Shown: positions 52,731 through 62,397, counted from the stretch's first letter. The stretch: 64,000 nt of DNA from Thermosynechococcaceae cyanobacterium Okahandja (GCA_041530395.1 CP136945.1:496001-560000), one strand, 5' to 3'. Translations and numbers: made by a program. Notes: generated by a model not told the origin, from the letters alone.

Positions 52731-53573
52731 TCAGTGGTTCAGGGCTGACATGCCACGGGATTGAGGGTCAAGGGTAATATAGGCCGCAAAAAATTGACCC
52801 AGTTGGGCATCGGCACTGACAAGGGTGTGGAAGGTTGCCGGGCTAACATTGTGATCAGCCGCTAGCGGGAATGGTTTTTGACCCGTCTGTGGCGCATTGA
52901 GCCACTGCCACGAGGCACCGGCGGCCTGAACAATCGGCCAAGCAGGGGCAATATCCCAAACGTGGGGGGTACGCTCCACGGCTCCAAGCGTATAGCCTGT
53001 TGCAACCGTCAAAAGGTTATAACTGGCAGACCCCAACATGCGAATTTTGCACGGAAACGATCGCTTAAGCACATCGGTGCTACGGGCACAGAGGCTAAAG
53101 AAATGGTGCTGGTTTGGCTCGGCGGCCTTCACCCGAATGGGTTGCCGATTCAAAAATGCCCCATTAGGATGCCCGGGCGCCTGGTAGTAGCCATGGAAGG
53201 TGTGCCCAAGAGGCGGCACATAAACGTAGCCAAAGACCGGTATGCCTTGATACAGCAAAGCAAGGGCAATACACCAAATGGGCAGCCCATGGCTATAGTT
53301 AGTGGTACCGTCAATGGGGTCAATGATCCAACACCATTCCTCACCGTGGTAGGTATGGTTCCCTTCCTCCGTCAAACAGGCATGGGTAGGGAACGCTCTC
53401 TGCAGCAGTTCAGTAATCTTTTGATCTGCCCACAGATCGGCGCGGGTCACTAAGCTACCATCCGCTTTCCGCTCTGTCAGAGACTGCCCTGCCCACTCCA
53501 GCAAGCGCGGTGCAACAATTGTGTTCACCTGCACACAGGTATGGAGGACCTCTCGCCAAAATTCAGGGGTCAC
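52731..53573 (-). CDS. Inositol-monophosphatase-family phosphatase
   Basis: A 280-residue Mg-dependent phosphatase. The metal-binding motifs are EEGNHTYHGEEWCWIIDPIDGTTNYSHGLP and WDIAPAWPIVQAAGA. FBPase-like or bacterial SuhB-like substrates are possible, as is 3'-phosphoadenosine phosphatase activity; sequence does not separate them. The GTG at 53573 is used. It is 12 bp from the asnS stop on the same strand and probably co-transcribed with it. Confidence 0.88.
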   Translation of the reverse strand: MTPEFWREVLHTCVQVNTIVAPRLLEWAGQSLTERKADGSLVTRADLWADQKITELLQRAFPTHACLTEEGNHTYHGEEWCWIIDPIDGTTNYSHGLPIWCIALALLYQGIPVFGYVYVPPLGHTFHGYYQAPGHPNGAFLNRQPIRVKAAEPNQHHFFSLCARSTDVLKRSFPCKIRMLGSASYNLLTVATGYTLGAVERTPHVWDIAPAWPIVQAAGASWQWLNAPQTGQKPFPLAADHNVSPATFHTLVSADAQLGQFFAAYITLDPQSRGMSALNH

Positions 53574-53585
53574 CAGCAGCGTTCC

Positions 53586-54974
53586 TCAAAACTCAGCGTT
53601 GCCCGGGGTGCGGGGAAACGGAATCACATCGCGGATATTATCCATACCGGTCATAAACTGCACTAGGCGCTCAAAGCCCAAACCAAATCCGGCATGGGGG
53701 ACGCTGCCAAAGCGGCGCAAGTCTAAGTACCACCAGTACGGCTCTGGATCTAGCCCTTGCTCACGAATTCGTGTATGCAACACATCATAGCGCTCCTCCC
53801 GCTGGGATCCACCAATGATTTCGCCAATTTTGGGGGCGAGGACATCCATGGCTGCCACGGTCTTACCGTCGTCATTTAAGCGCATATAAAAGGCCTTGAT
53901 GGCCGCCGGATAGTCATAGACAATGACCGGGCGACGACAGTACTCTTGAGCAAGGTAGCGCTCGTGTTCCGATTGGAGATCGAGACCCCAAGCTACCGGA
54001 AACTCGAAGGAACGACCACTCTTTTCAAGGATTTGGATGGCTTCGCTATAACTCAAGCGGGCAAAGGATTGGCTGGCCATTTGCTCGGCGGTGGCCATGA
54101 CGGTATTATCAATTCGCTCCTGAAAAAAGGCCATGTCTTCAGGACAGTGCTCCAGCACATAGCGAAAGACAAATTGCAGGAAGGCTTCGGCCAGTTCCAT
54201 GTCCCCTTGCAAATCACAAAAGGCCATCTCGGGTTCCACCATCCAAAACTCGGCAAGGTGGCGGGAGGTGTTGGAATTTTCAGCGCGGAACGTTGGCCCA
54301 AAGGTATAGACGTTACTAAAGGCGGTGGCCATGATTTCTGCTTCTAGTTGACCACTGACCGTCAGGTAGGCGCGGCAACCAAAAAAATCTTGGCTAAAGT
54401 CCACCTCGCCCCTAGGGGTTTTGGGGGGGGCGTCCATATTGAGGCTGGTCACGGTAAACAGTTCCCCTGCCCCTTCGCAGTCACTGGCGGTAATAATCGG
54501 TGTGTGAACCCACAGGAAGCCCCGCTCCTGAAAGAACTGGTGGATGGCGGTGGCACAGGCATTCCGCACGCGCATGACGGCACCGATGGTGTTGGTGCGG
54601 GGGCGCAGGTGACCAATGGTGCGCAAAAACTCAAAGCTATGGCGTTTCTTTTGCAGCGGATAGCTGTCGGGATCGGCACTGCCCCACAGGTGAATGTGGC
54701 TCGCGTGCAGTTCAATCTGTTGGTTTTTGCCCGGAGAGGCGACCAGTTCGCCACTAAATTCCGCCGCAGCGCCGGTGGTTAAGCCCTTGATCACCTCTGC
54801 ATAGTCCGTTAGGGTATGGGGAATAACCACCTGCAATCCCGCCAGTAGCGAGCCGTCATTGACGTTGACAAAGGTATATTCCTTGAGTTCTCGCTTGGTA
54901 CGCACCCAGCCCTTAATGGTAACGTGGCGACCCACTTGGCCATGGCGGACAATTTCACAAATGCGTTGCTGCAT
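53586..54974 (-). CDS. asnS: Asparaginyl-tRNA synthetase
   Basis: A 462-residue class IIb synthetase. The N-terminal OB-fold holds [29 protein letters not shown]; class II motif 2 is [23 protein letters not shown] and motif 3 [33 protein letters not shown] distinguishes it from aspartyl-tRNA synthetase. Length is normal. Its presence means tRNA-Asn is charged directly, without amidation. mutS2 lies 18 bp upstream on the same strand. Confidence 0.97.
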   Translation of the reverse strand: MQQRICEIVRHGQVGRHVTIKGWVRTKRELKEYTFVNVNDGSLLAGLQVVIPHTLTDYAEVIKGLTTGAAAEFSGELVASPGKNQQIELHASHIHLWGSADPDSYPLQKKRHSFEFLRTIGHLRPRTNTIGAVMRVRNACATAIHQFFQERGFLWVHTPIITASDCEGAGELFTVTSLNMDAPPKTPRGEVDFSQDFFGCRAYLTVSGQLEAEIMATAFSNVYTFGPTFRAENSNTSRHLAEFWMVEPEMAFCDLQGDMELAEAFLQFVFRYVLEHCPEDMAFFQERIDNTVMATAEQMASQSFARLSYSEAIQILEKSGRSFEFPVAWGLDLQSEHERYLAQEYCRRPVIVYDYPAAIKAFYMRLNDDGKTVAAMDVLAPKIGEIIGGSQREERYDVLHTRIREQGLDPEPYWWYLDLRRFGSVPHAGFGLGFERLVQFMTGMDNIRDVIPFPRTPGNAEF

Positions 54975-54992
54975 GATCCGTTCCTTAACTTC

Positions 54993-57362
54993 CTATAGCT
55001 GCACCACGGTCACGCCACGTCCCCCCTCTTCGGGGGCGGCCAGTTCGTAGTGCTGAACACTGGGGTGGTGGGACAAACATTCATGGACAAATTGCCGCAG
55101 GGCACCACTGCCATGGCCGTGAATAATCCATACCGTTCCCTGTTGCTGGTTCAAAAATTCTTCGAGGAGGGGTTCGGCCTCCCGTAGGCGTTTGCCCCGC
55201 AGGTCAAGGGTGCGCGACTCGGTGCGAATGGCGGGGGCACTCTGGATCGGGGCGCTAACACTCACCGGTTTCGGTTTGGCCGTTGGCTGCACGGGTTCAC
55301 CGCTGAGGGATTCAACGGCATGGGGGGGCACCGCCAGTTTAAGCTGCCCAAGCTGGACGACTATATCCCCCTGCTGGCTGACGCTGAGGACTTCGCCCAC
55401 CTGTTGCCACTGGGGTAAGCGGACGCGATCGCCCGGTTGGGGAATAAAACCGGTGGGAGGGGGCGGCGGCAGATGCGCGGCGGCGATTTCGCTGAGGGCG
55501 GTTTGGGCACGCTTCACCTGTTCAGGGCTGGCGGCCTGCTGGAGTTGGGCAATGACGTTGGCAACTTCCTTTTGGGCGGTGGCAATACTGGTTCGCACCT
55601 GTTCCTCTTGGTGCTGCCGTAATTGCTGCTCCCGCTGCCGCAGTTCCTTTGCTTTGCGCTCGACTTCCTGATGCAGTTGCTCGGTCTCCCGCAGTAGGCT
55701 AGCGGCGGCGGTTATTTTGGCTTGCTGTTCCTGCCGCAGTTCCACTAACCCGGCAATCATTTCATTCACAGATTCCGCTGTTCCGGCTAGGAGGTTTTGG
55801 GCGCTTTCAATCACGCTATCGTGAAGCCCTAGGCGACGGGCGATCGCCAGTGCGTTGGACTGCCCCGGAATACCCCAGAGCAGCCGATAGGTGGGGGCAA
55901 GGGTTGCTTCGTCAAACTCCACAGAGGCATTTTCAAAGCGGGCATCTTGGTACTTGAGGGCTTTGAGTTCGCCGTAGTGGGTCGTAGCCAATGTCAGGGT
56001 GGCATGATCCGCTAGGTAGCGCAGCAGGGCGATCGCCAAGGCAGTACCTTCACTGGGGTCTGTGCCTGCCCCCACCTCATCCAGTAGCACCAGGGTGGCA
56101 CCTGCCGCCACCTCTAACTCGGTTAAAATATCGCGGATTGTACAAATGTGACTAGAAAAGGTGGAAAGGTTTTGCATCAGCGACTGTTCATCGCCAATAT
56201 CTGCCCATACCCCCCTAAACCACGGCAGTTGGGGCGTAGGGGCAGCCGGGATGTAAAGACCCGCCTTGGCCATTAGGGCGGCTAGTCCCACGGTTTTCAG
56301 CGTTGCGGTTTTACCACCGGTATTCGGCCCTGTCAGGGTCACGACGGCAATGTTAGCGGGGATCTCGACATCTATGGGGACGACGGCTTGCCCCTGCTCG
56401 TGGCGTTGCTGCCATACCAACAAGGGATGGCGGAGTTGTCGCAACCGTAGGTTCTGGCAAAATTCGGGCGGCTGACCTTCGAGCCACAGGCTGTAGTGGG
56501 CACGAGCCACGGCCATATCCAGCGCCGTCAAGATTTCAAGGATATACCACAGGTCATCGGTAATGGTGGCCAACTGAGCGGAGAGGGCTTGACAGACGGC
56601 TCGCTCGACTTCAGCTTCTTGGTGCGCCAACTGCTGGAGGCGGTTCTGTAGCTCAATGGTGTCCTGTGGCTCAATGTAGAGGGTGGCACCACTGGCAGAA
56701 ATGTCATGCACAATGCCGGGAATCTGATCTTTGTGGGTGGCTTTCACCGCAAGGACGTGGCGATCGCGCCGTTGGATAATGAGGGTGTCTTGGAGGGCGG
56801 TGGCACGGCGCTGCAAAAGCTGTTGCAAAACGGTGTGCAGTGTAGCGCGAGTCTGCCGTTGGTGTTGGCGAATTGCCGCTAGCTCGGGACTGGCGCGATC
56901 GCTGACCTCCCCCTGATCCGTAATGCAGCGGTGAATCTCCTGAGTGAGTTCGGGATACGTCCGCAGGCCACTCACTAGTTCATTTAACTGGGTGAGGCAG
57001 GGGTGGGCATCAATTTGGCGGCGCTGCTGGCGAGCCGTTGTCAGGACGTGGGCGATCGCCAACAGTTCATTACCCTGCAAACAACCCTGATGCTGTAGTC
57101 GCTCCAACAGCGGCTCAATATCCGTCACCAAGCTAAAATCCAGCCGCGTTTGGCGGGTGGTTTCTAGGGTAATCACCTCGGTGGTTTGCGCCAAAAGCAC
57201 CTCACTGGCGGCCTGCGTCCCACCGAGCATATCCCCCGCCTGTAACTGACGCACGCCCCGCTTGGTGGCCGCAAACGTTGCCAACTGCTGGCAGAGGCGT
57301 GGCCATTCCAAACGCACCAGCGACTTATCTAAAGCACTAATCGGTAAACCTGTAGCAACCAA
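54993..57362 (-). CDS. mutS2: MutS2 / RqcU-like ATPase with SMR endonuclease domain
   Basis: A 789-residue protein lacking the MutS mismatch-binding domain. Walker A GPNTGGKT at residues 345-352, VLLDEVGAGTDPSEGTAL (Walker B), a long glutamine-rich coiled coil near 520-600 and a C-terminal SMR domain with LDLRGKRLREAEPLLEEF and IHGHGSGALRQFV. MutS2 acts on collided ribosomes and/or suppresses recombination. The only usable start is a TTG at 57362, which lacks a Shine-Dalgarno site and lies 52 bp from the stop of the upstream tnpB, so its promoter may have been displaced. Confidence 0.93.
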   Translation of the reverse strand: MVATGLPISALDKSLVRLEWPRLCQQLATFAATKRGVRQLQAGDMLGGTQAASEVLLAQTTEVITLETTRQTRLDFSLVTDIEPLLERLQHQGCLQGNELLAIAHVLTTARQQRRQIDAHPCLTQLNELVSGLRTYPELTQEIHRCITDQGEVSDRASPELAAIRQHQRQTRATLHTVLQQLLQRRATALQDTLIIQRRDRHVLAVKATHKDQIPGIVHDISASGATLYIEPQDTIELQNRLQQLAHQEAEVERAVCQALSAQLATITDDLWYILEILTALDMAVARAHYSLWLEGQPPEFCQNLRLRQLRHPLLVWQQRHEQGQAVVPIDVEIPANIAVVTLTGPNTGGKTATLKTVGLAALMAKAGLYIPAAPTPQLPWFRGVWADIGDEQSLMQNLSTFSSHICTIRDILTELEVAAGATLVLLDEVGAGTDPSEGTALAIALLRYLADHATLTLATTHYGELKALKYQDARFENASVEFDEATLAPTYRLLWGIPGQSNALAIARRLGLHDSVIESAQNLLAGTAESVNEMIAGLVELRQEQQAKITAAASLLRETEQLHQEVERKAKELRQREQQLRQHQEEQVRTSIATAQKEVANVIAQLQQAASPEQVKRAQTALSEIAAAHLPPPPPTGFIPQPGDRVRLPQWQQVGEVLSVSQQGDIVVQLGQLKLAVPPHAVESLSGEPVQPTAKPKPVSVSAPIQSAPAIRTESRTLDLRGKRLREAEPLLEEFLNQQQGTVWIIHGHGSGALRQFVHECLSHHPSVQHYELAAPEEGGRGVTVVQL

Positions 57363-57410
57363 TGTTCGTTATTGCCGAAAACACCACTGCTAGTAAACTA
57401 CCCGAATCCG

Positions 57411-57446
57411 ACCGCTAAGCGGTACGGAGCGGGCTTTCAGCAGCCC
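57411..57446 (-). ncRNA. Hairpin pair at the tnpB 3' end, candidate omega-RNA (reRNA) part
   Basis: On the minus strand, GGGCTGCTGAAAGCCC (57446-57431) and ACCGCTTAGCGGT (57423-57411) form two consecutive hairpins. The tnpB stop codon lies inside the second. In characterised TnpB systems a guide RNA is processed from just this region, overlapping the tnpB 3' end and the element right end. The guide segment would start to the left of 57411. The extent is not known. Confidence 0.4.
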
Positions 57447-58608
57447 TGAGAACAACGTCCTGCAACGAACAAGACATTGCTCCCGAACCTCCAGGGCGGT
57501 TTACAAGCGCCCCCAATGCAGCGATATTCTTCGCACCGTTAAAATCAGCATCACCCTGCCAACCACAGTGCCCGCACTCAAATCGCTTGCCGTTCCGATA
57601 GGACGTGTTGGGGTCGGGATGAATGTGCAGGCATCGATGACACATTTGAGACGTGTATCTGGGGTTAACGGCATAAACCTTCACCCCAGCTCCCAAAGCT
57701 TTGTACTCCACAAACAACCTCAACTGGTGGAACGCCCAACTATTACTGCGTCTGCGTTCCGTTTTGCTGCGAGGCTGTTGGTTGGTACGCTCTCGAATGC
57801 CCGTCAAATCTTCAATGGCAATGCTGGCAGCAAGAGACTTAGCGGTTTCAACGATGCGTTGAGACACATTGTGGTTGACCCATGTTTGGAACCGCCGCTC
57901 GCGACCAGACAGCCGTTGCAGCAGTTGACGGCATCTCCGTCTCGAACTGCGTGTGCCCTGACTGGCTTTGTGCTGGAGCGTGGCTCTCAAGTTGGCAAAG
58001 TGGTCTCGAACTTTGGTTATGTTTTGCCCATCCCAGTGTTGTCCCTCCGATGTGTGTGCAATGTCTGTACGTCCTAAGTCCACCCCCAAAACCCTATCGC
58101 TATCCTGCGGGGTTGGCAGTTCCGACGCCACGCAAATCTGGATGTAGTAGGAGCCGTCTTGCCGCTTGACCAGCGTTGCAGACTTAGGGGCAGTTCCCTT
58201 CAGCATCCCTCTTTGGTAGTTGCCGATGGCCAGTTCAAAGCGCTCACGACCATCCACGGTAGTGAGCGAGACCGTCCAGTCCCGCTCACGAAAGGAGAAG
58301 ATGCGAGCGTCATAGGTAACAAAGCCAGTTTTGAATGCTTTGACTGGGCGTTGTTTTTGCCTCGCCACCTTACGAGACCCGGCAACTCGACGGCAAACTT
58401 GCTGAGCCAAATTACTCGACAAGCCAAACCGAGCGCGAATCTCGTGATAGCAAAGGGATTGCAGCTTGACCGCATTGACTATCTTCTCTGGCGTATTCTG
58501 GTTTACCCAGTTCAACGCTTTTGCAAATGCATCCAGAGTCGCATCCAGTTTTGCGGCTTGCGACTCGGATACCTTTAGCTTGCAGGAGATAGTCAGGACT
58601 TGATTCAT
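57415..58608 (-). CDS. tnpB: TnpB, RNA-guided transposon nuclease (IS605 OrfB family)
   Basis: A 397-residue protein with an intact RuvC nuclease site: RuvC-I aspartate in GVDLGRTDIA, RuvC-II glutamate in IAIEDLTGIR, zinc-ribbon cysteines CHRC and CGHC, and RuvC-III aspartate in GDADFNGAKNIA. A helical N-terminal domain (ALNWVNQNTPEKIVNAVKLQ) precedes. TnpB cuts DNA guided by an RNA from the element end and is the ancestor of Cas12. No frameshift or stop is visible, so the nuclease could be functional. I use the ATG at 58608; another in-frame ATG at 58626 adds six residues. Confidence 0.92.
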   Translation of the reverse strand: MNQVLTISCKLKVSESQAAKLDATLDAFAKALNWVNQNTPEKIVNAVKLQSLCYHEIRARFGLSSNLAQQVCRRVAGSRKVARQKQRPVKAFKTGFVTYDARIFSFRERDWTVSLTTVDGRERFELAIGNYQRGMLKGTAPKSATLVKRQDGSYYIQICVASELPTPQDSDRVLGVDLGRTDIAHTSEGQHWDGQNITKVRDHFANLRATLQHKASQGTRSSRRRCRQLLQRLSGRERRFQTWVNHNVSQRIVETAKSLAASIAIEDLTGIRERTNQQPRSKTERRRSNSWAFHQLRLFVEYKALGAGVKVYAVNPRYTSQMCHRCLHIHPDPNTSYRNGKRFECGHCGWQGDADFNGAKNIAALGALVNRPGGSGAMSCSLQDVVLRAAESPLRTA

Positions 58609-58769
58609 AGCTTTAGTGTATCTCATCAGAAGAAGGTTGTCTGCATGACCGATATCAGGCTTAGTCCCTATGTCGAACTCGCATTCCTCCCGGCACTCGG
58701 CCTTGCCAGAGTGCGGGGCTCCTGCTGCTTTTTAGCTGAATGTAGCACTGCCGCCTCCCCTGTGCAGCC

Positions 58770-59729
58770 TCACAGGACTAAGCCCGACATTTCCGCATCC
58801 ACACTATCCTGTAACTTTAGCAGTGTACTGGTCAAGGCTTCGGCATTCAGGTAAGGCCAATTAATGGTTTTCGAGATTGTTTGCAACCGCTCAGTAATAC
58901 TGGTGAGGTCGGCAAACATATTTTCCCGCGGCAGCCCGGCAAACAACGCCATTGCCCCTTGGTTGACCGCCCACTTGCACTCCGACTCGTGTACCCGCGT
59001 GCGCATACCACTGAGCAAAATCACCTGCATCTCAGGATACGACTGCCGATACTGGCGGCAAAAATCGTAGGGATTGGTTTTGGGCATCCCCAAATCCAGT
59101 AACAGCAAACTCACCTTACAGTTCAAGGACTCAACATGGGCAATAATTTTTTCCAGTTCAAAGTGCGACGTTGCCCAAATGGTGGAAATGCCCTGAGAAT
59201 TCAGCAGTTCTCGCCACATCTCCCCTTGGGTACGGGAGGAATGGGTCATCAACACCGTGGCTTGACCGTAGGTTTCGTGGGAGTGATCGGTGTAGGGGTG
59301 AGGGCTAGGCGCATCCCGCAAATCCACGTATTCTAACTCCGACTCGCCAATGGCAATGCGATCGCCGTGTTGCAGCACATAGGGTGCCTGAAGGCGCGTA
59401 TTGCCGATAAACGTGCCGTTCATGCTTTTAAGGTCGGTAATGCGATAGCGATGATCTGGTTGACGCTCAATACAAATATGCGTGCGGGAGCACCAGCGAT
59501 CGGGCATGACAATATCACAGTCCTTGCTGCGGCCAATGCGCCATGCGGGTAACTGATCTAAAACAATTGAGCGCTGGATATAGATAGAATGAAACAGCAA
59601 ACGTGGTGTCGGAGCAGCAAGAATCAGTTCCGTGGGGCGGATAAAGCCCCGGGGTGACTCCCCCGAAGACCGTGTTGGGGTTTGCAGATGCGGGACATAA
59701 GTGTCGGGACGATTGGCCGAGGCATCCAT
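58770..59729 (-). CDS. FHA domain plus response-regulator-like receiver protein
   Basis: A 319-residue protein. The FHA domain (about residues 60-130: RIGRSKDCDIVMPDRWCSRTHICIE, SMNGTFIGNTRL, HGDRIAIGE) binds phosphothreonine peptides. The second half is a receiver-like domain with LLLLDLGMPKTNPYDF, where the aspartate could be phosphorylated; there is no output domain, and the last residues are short. It may link Ser/Thr kinases such as that at 49549 with a two-component system. The stop codon lies within an inverted repeat shared with the tnpB element. Confidence 0.85.
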   Translation of the reverse strand: MDASANRPDTYVPHLQTPTRSSGESPRGFIRPTELILAAPTPRLLFHSIYIQRSIVLDQLPAWRIGRSKDCDIVMPDRWCSRTHICIERQPDHRYRITDLKSMNGTFIGNTRLQAPYVLQHGDRIAIGESELEYVDLRDAPSPHPYTDHSHETYGQATVLMTHSSRTQGEMWRELLNSQGISTIWATSHFELEKIIAHVESLNCKVSLLLLDLGMPKTNPYDFCRQYRQSYPEMQVILLSGMRTRVHESECKWAVNQGAMALFAGLPRENMFADLTSITERLQTISKTINWPYLNAEALTSTLLKLQDSVDAEMSGLVL

Positions 59730-59821
59730 AGGCGCTGGGGAAATCAGGTCAAAATATTTTAGACGCTTGTAATGTCGTTATCTTATCGATAAACAAATCG
59801 TTTGGTGATACGTTTACCAGT

Positions 59822-61570
59822 TTACCTCTCTGGGGTGGAGATGAGGGTTGGCTCTGTTGCAGCTTGCTGTCGTGGCTTTTTAGGCGTTGTCGGCTCAAGG
59901 AGGCTGCGTAAATGAGCTTGAATCTGCCGGTGGCGTTCGACCCCTTCAAAGGCAAAGGGGGTGTAGCGCTGCTCTCGCATCAGACCACGAATATAGCGAA
60001 TCCGTTCAGCCGTAGGCGGGTGGGTCGAAAACCATGGCAGCGCGGGTGACTGGTGGCGGTACTCTTTTTGGAGGGTGTACATCAGGTTCAGCAGACCATC
60101 GGCGGCATACCCCGCCCGGGCAAGGATGCGCGTTCCCAGAATATCGGCTTCCCGCTCCATCTCGCGGCTGTAGCTAGTCACCAGTAGCCCCGTAATGTAG
60201 CCCCCCACCGGCAGTAACCGAGTGAGGTTGGCGGTGGCCGTGCCTTGAGTCACCAAGCGAAACCCGTGGGACAAGACGGCGTGGGCAATTTCGTGAGCCA
60301 GTAGCCCCGCTAGCTCCGCCTCGGTATTGGCCTTGAGGATGGCTCCCGAGTGAATAAAAATTTTGCCCCCGGGTAAGGCAAAGGCGTTGAGGCTGTCGTC
60401 GTTAATAATAAAAAACTCGTACTCAAATTCACTGCGTCCGGCAACACTGGCCAGTTTTTGTCCCACCTCGTTGACGTAGGCCTGAACTTCGGGATCCTCT
60501 AAAAGCTTTACTTGGCGGCTAATTTGCCGCGCAGCCGAGGCACCAATGGCGGTCTCCCCCTGCATCATCAAGGCCATCATCTGAATTGAATCTAAAGAGA
60601 GGAGGGGGTTCCCGGTAATGGCTACCCCCACCAAGCCGGTCAGGGCACCCACAATCATGCTTTCGCGTAGTTGACCCTGTATTTGCCGCCGGAAGCGCTG
60701 CATTCGCTCTGCCGCCAGTTGCTCAAACTCTGGGGTGGCCGGATGATCTGGGTTCATAACGGCAAAGCGGCGAGCCGCCAATGCCGCTTCGAGCCATTGT
60801 TTGTTGCGATCGTAGGAGGTGACAAGGGCACGCTGTAGCTCTGGTTGGTCGGGGTAGAGGCTACTCGCTTGCTCGAGGTGGGCGTGTGCCTGCCGCGGCG
60901 AACCTTGCTGAAACAAAAATTCTGCAAATTGAATATGCCCCGGAATAAATTCCGGAAATTGCTCAACTAGTAGGCGTAGGGGGACCAACTGGGCACTGTA
61001 GAGTTGTGCTCCCCCTTGCACTTCCCGCCAGTAAACTTGGGCAGCGGGGGGCAGTTGGTTAATTTCAAGGACGGCAGGAGGGGTGAACCGAGGGGGCGGT
61101 AGGTTCGTGTCGGGTTTTGCTTTTTGGTAGTAGGTTTGGGCAAGGGCAAGATCCCCCGCCTGAAAGTGGCGATCGCCCTCCATTAACAGTGCTAGGCGCT
61201 CTTCCCGCGCCGCTTGCTCTGTACTTCTTTCCGGTGTTCCCGTCTCGCTTGTGGCCTCTTGCTCCAATGCGTCTGCCGTGGGGCGATCGCCCTTAATCTC
61301 TTCTACAGAGGGTAAAGGAGGTGGGGGTTCCGGCACTGTCGCTTCTGGCAGCACCGGCGGGGGTTCAGGGGGCAATAAATCAGCCGCAGAGCCTTCAGAC
61401 GGGGGCAGCGAAGGTGGGCGATCGCGGGTTGCAACCGTCAAACCCACCTCAGCAAAATCCAGTGAGTTAATGGCAGGTTGCGCTTGTGCCTTCACCGGCT
61501 CAAGCCAGAGGCTAGCCAGTACTGCCATGCTCAAGGGCCAGTAGCGTAGCCAGTGATGTTGCCCAATCAT
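59822..61570 (-). CDS. M48-family metalloprotease with TPR region, secreted
   Basis: A 582-residue exported protein. A signal peptide (MAVLASLWLEPVKAQAQ) is followed by a proline-rich stretch, TPR-like helices (LMEGDRHFQAGDLALAQTYYQKA; AHLEQASSLYPDQPELQRALV), and the peptidase M48 domain with the zinc-binding HEIAH at 426-430 and the downstream glutamate in SREMEREADILGTRI. The layout resembles BepA/YfgC, a periplasmic protease and chaperone for outer-membrane assembly (LptD). It lies between FHA-REC and ferritin genes. Confidence 0.88.
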   Translation of the reverse strand: MIGQHHWLRYWPLSMAVLASLWLEPVKAQAQPAINSLDFAEVGLTVATRDRPPSLPPSEGSAADLLPPEPPPVLPEATVPEPPPPLPSVEEIKGDRPTADALEQEATSETGTPERSTEQAAREERLALLMEGDRHFQAGDLALAQTYYQKAKPDTNLPPPRFTPPAVLEINQLPPAAQVYWREVQGGAQLYSAQLVPLRLLVEQFPEFIPGHIQFAEFLFQQGSPRQAHAHLEQASSLYPDQPELQRALVTSYDRNKQWLEAALAARRFAVMNPDHPATPEFEQLAAERMQRFRRQIQGQLRESMIVGALTGLVGVAITGNPLLSLDSIQMMALMMQGETAIGASAARQISRQVKLLEDPEVQAYVNEVGQKLASVAGRSEFEYEFFIINDDSLNAFALPGGKIFIHSGAILKANTEAELAGLLAHEIAHAVLSHGFRLVTQGTATANLTRLLPVGGYITGLLVTSYSREMEREADILGTRILARAGYAADGLLNLMYTLQKEYRHQSPALPWFSTHPPTAERIRYIRGLMREQRYTPFAFEGVERHRQIQAHLRSLLEPTTPKKPRQQAATEPTLISTPER

Positions 61571-61635
61571 GCACCATCCCTCTTCACACCCTGTTGCACT
61601 TAACGGTTATGACAGTACTTCCGAGACACTGTTGA

Positions 61636-61641
61636 TATAAT
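61636..61641 (+). promoter_or_regulatory. Putative -10 element for the ferritin gene
   Basis: TATAAT lies 81 bp before the ferritin ATG, in the spacer between two divergent genes. No good -35 box was found at standard spacing. No Fur box could be recognised with confidence. Confidence 0.35.
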
Positions 61642-61722
61642 AGCCGTAATGAATGACCGCCTTCCAATGCCAGTCCCCAGAGGCGAGAGTAAGATTTATT
61701 GCGTTGCAACGGAGACTCTACC

Positions 61723-62256
61723 ATGCTCACCCCTGCCATGATTGATCGCCTCAACGAACAAATCAATCTGGAAATCTACTCTTCGCACCTCTACTTACAA
61801 ATGAGTTCGTGGTGTGCTCATAAATCCTTGGATGGCTGTGCCCAATTTCTGAGTCAGCACGCCGACGAAGAAATGACCCACATGCGGCGACTGCTGAGCT
61901 ACCTGCACGAAACAGGTGCCCTCGCCATCCTTGACGGCATGGAAGCGCCACCGCACCACTTTGACTCGCTACAGGCAATGTTCGAGAAAATCTATGCCCA
62001 CGAGCAGTTTGTTACCCACAAAATTAACGACTTAGTGCATCTGGCCAATACTGAACCCGACTACGCCACCCTACAATTTTTGCAGTGGTACGTTTCTGAG
62101 CAGCATCAGGAAGAATTTCTGTTTAAGAGCATCCTCGACAAAATTACCCTCATTGGCACCGAAGGGCAGGGGCTATTTTTTATTGACCAAGAAGTTGCCA
62201 AGCTGGCTGCCAGTAAAGGCATGGAAGCGACCAGCATGAAACCGGCTCAACCGTGA
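61723..62256 (+). CDS. ftnA: Non-haem ferritin
   Basis: A 177-residue iron-storage protein. The ferroxidase-centre residues lie in LNEQINLEIYSSHLYLQMSSW (Glu), AQFLSQHADEEMTHMRRLLSYL (E-E-x-x-H) and QWYVSEQHQEEFLFKSIL. It is a ferritin rather than a haem-containing bacterioferritin, since no haem-ligand methionine is positioned at a subunit interface. GGAG lies eight bases before the ATG at 61723; a TTG/ATG region upstream at 61699 is not needed. proS follows 141 bp downstream. Confidence 0.95.
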   Translation: MLTPAMIDRLNEQINLEIYSSHLYLQMSSWCAHKSLDGCAQFLSQHADEEMTHMRRLLSYLHETGALAILDGMEAPPHHFDSLQAMFEKIYAHEQFVTHKINDLVHLANTEPDYATLQFLQWYVSEQHQEEFLFKSILDKITLIGTEGQGLFFIDQEVAKLAASKGMEATSMKPAQP

Positions 62257-62397
62257 GCATTGCTATGGGATGGTGCGTCGTACTCCCCCACGGAAACACT
62301 GGACGGCGGATTCGCTCCCCCTCAGTGCTATGTGCCGCGTACTCTAGGGGGCTGTTGGGGGTAAAATAAACGTTCTGTGCTGTATCGGTAGCTCTCC

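Larger units (their letters stand above)
57366..58784 (-). mobile_element. IS200/IS605-type tnpB element without tnpA (borders uncertain)
   Basis: tnpB sits alone between mutS2 and an FHA-REC gene. Hairpins frame it: ACCGCTAAGCGGT at 57411-57423 and GGGCT/AGCCC at 57431-57446 overlap its 3' end, and GCACTCGGC/GCC-A-GAGTGC at 58693-58714 lies on the left-end side. A 10-bp inverted repeat pairs 58658-58667 with 58775-58784. Such subterminal hairpins are expected at the ends of Y1-transposase-dependent elements. No tnpA is present, so movement would need a transposase in trans. The limits are estimates, because these elements have no flanking target duplications to mark them. Confidence 0.5.
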
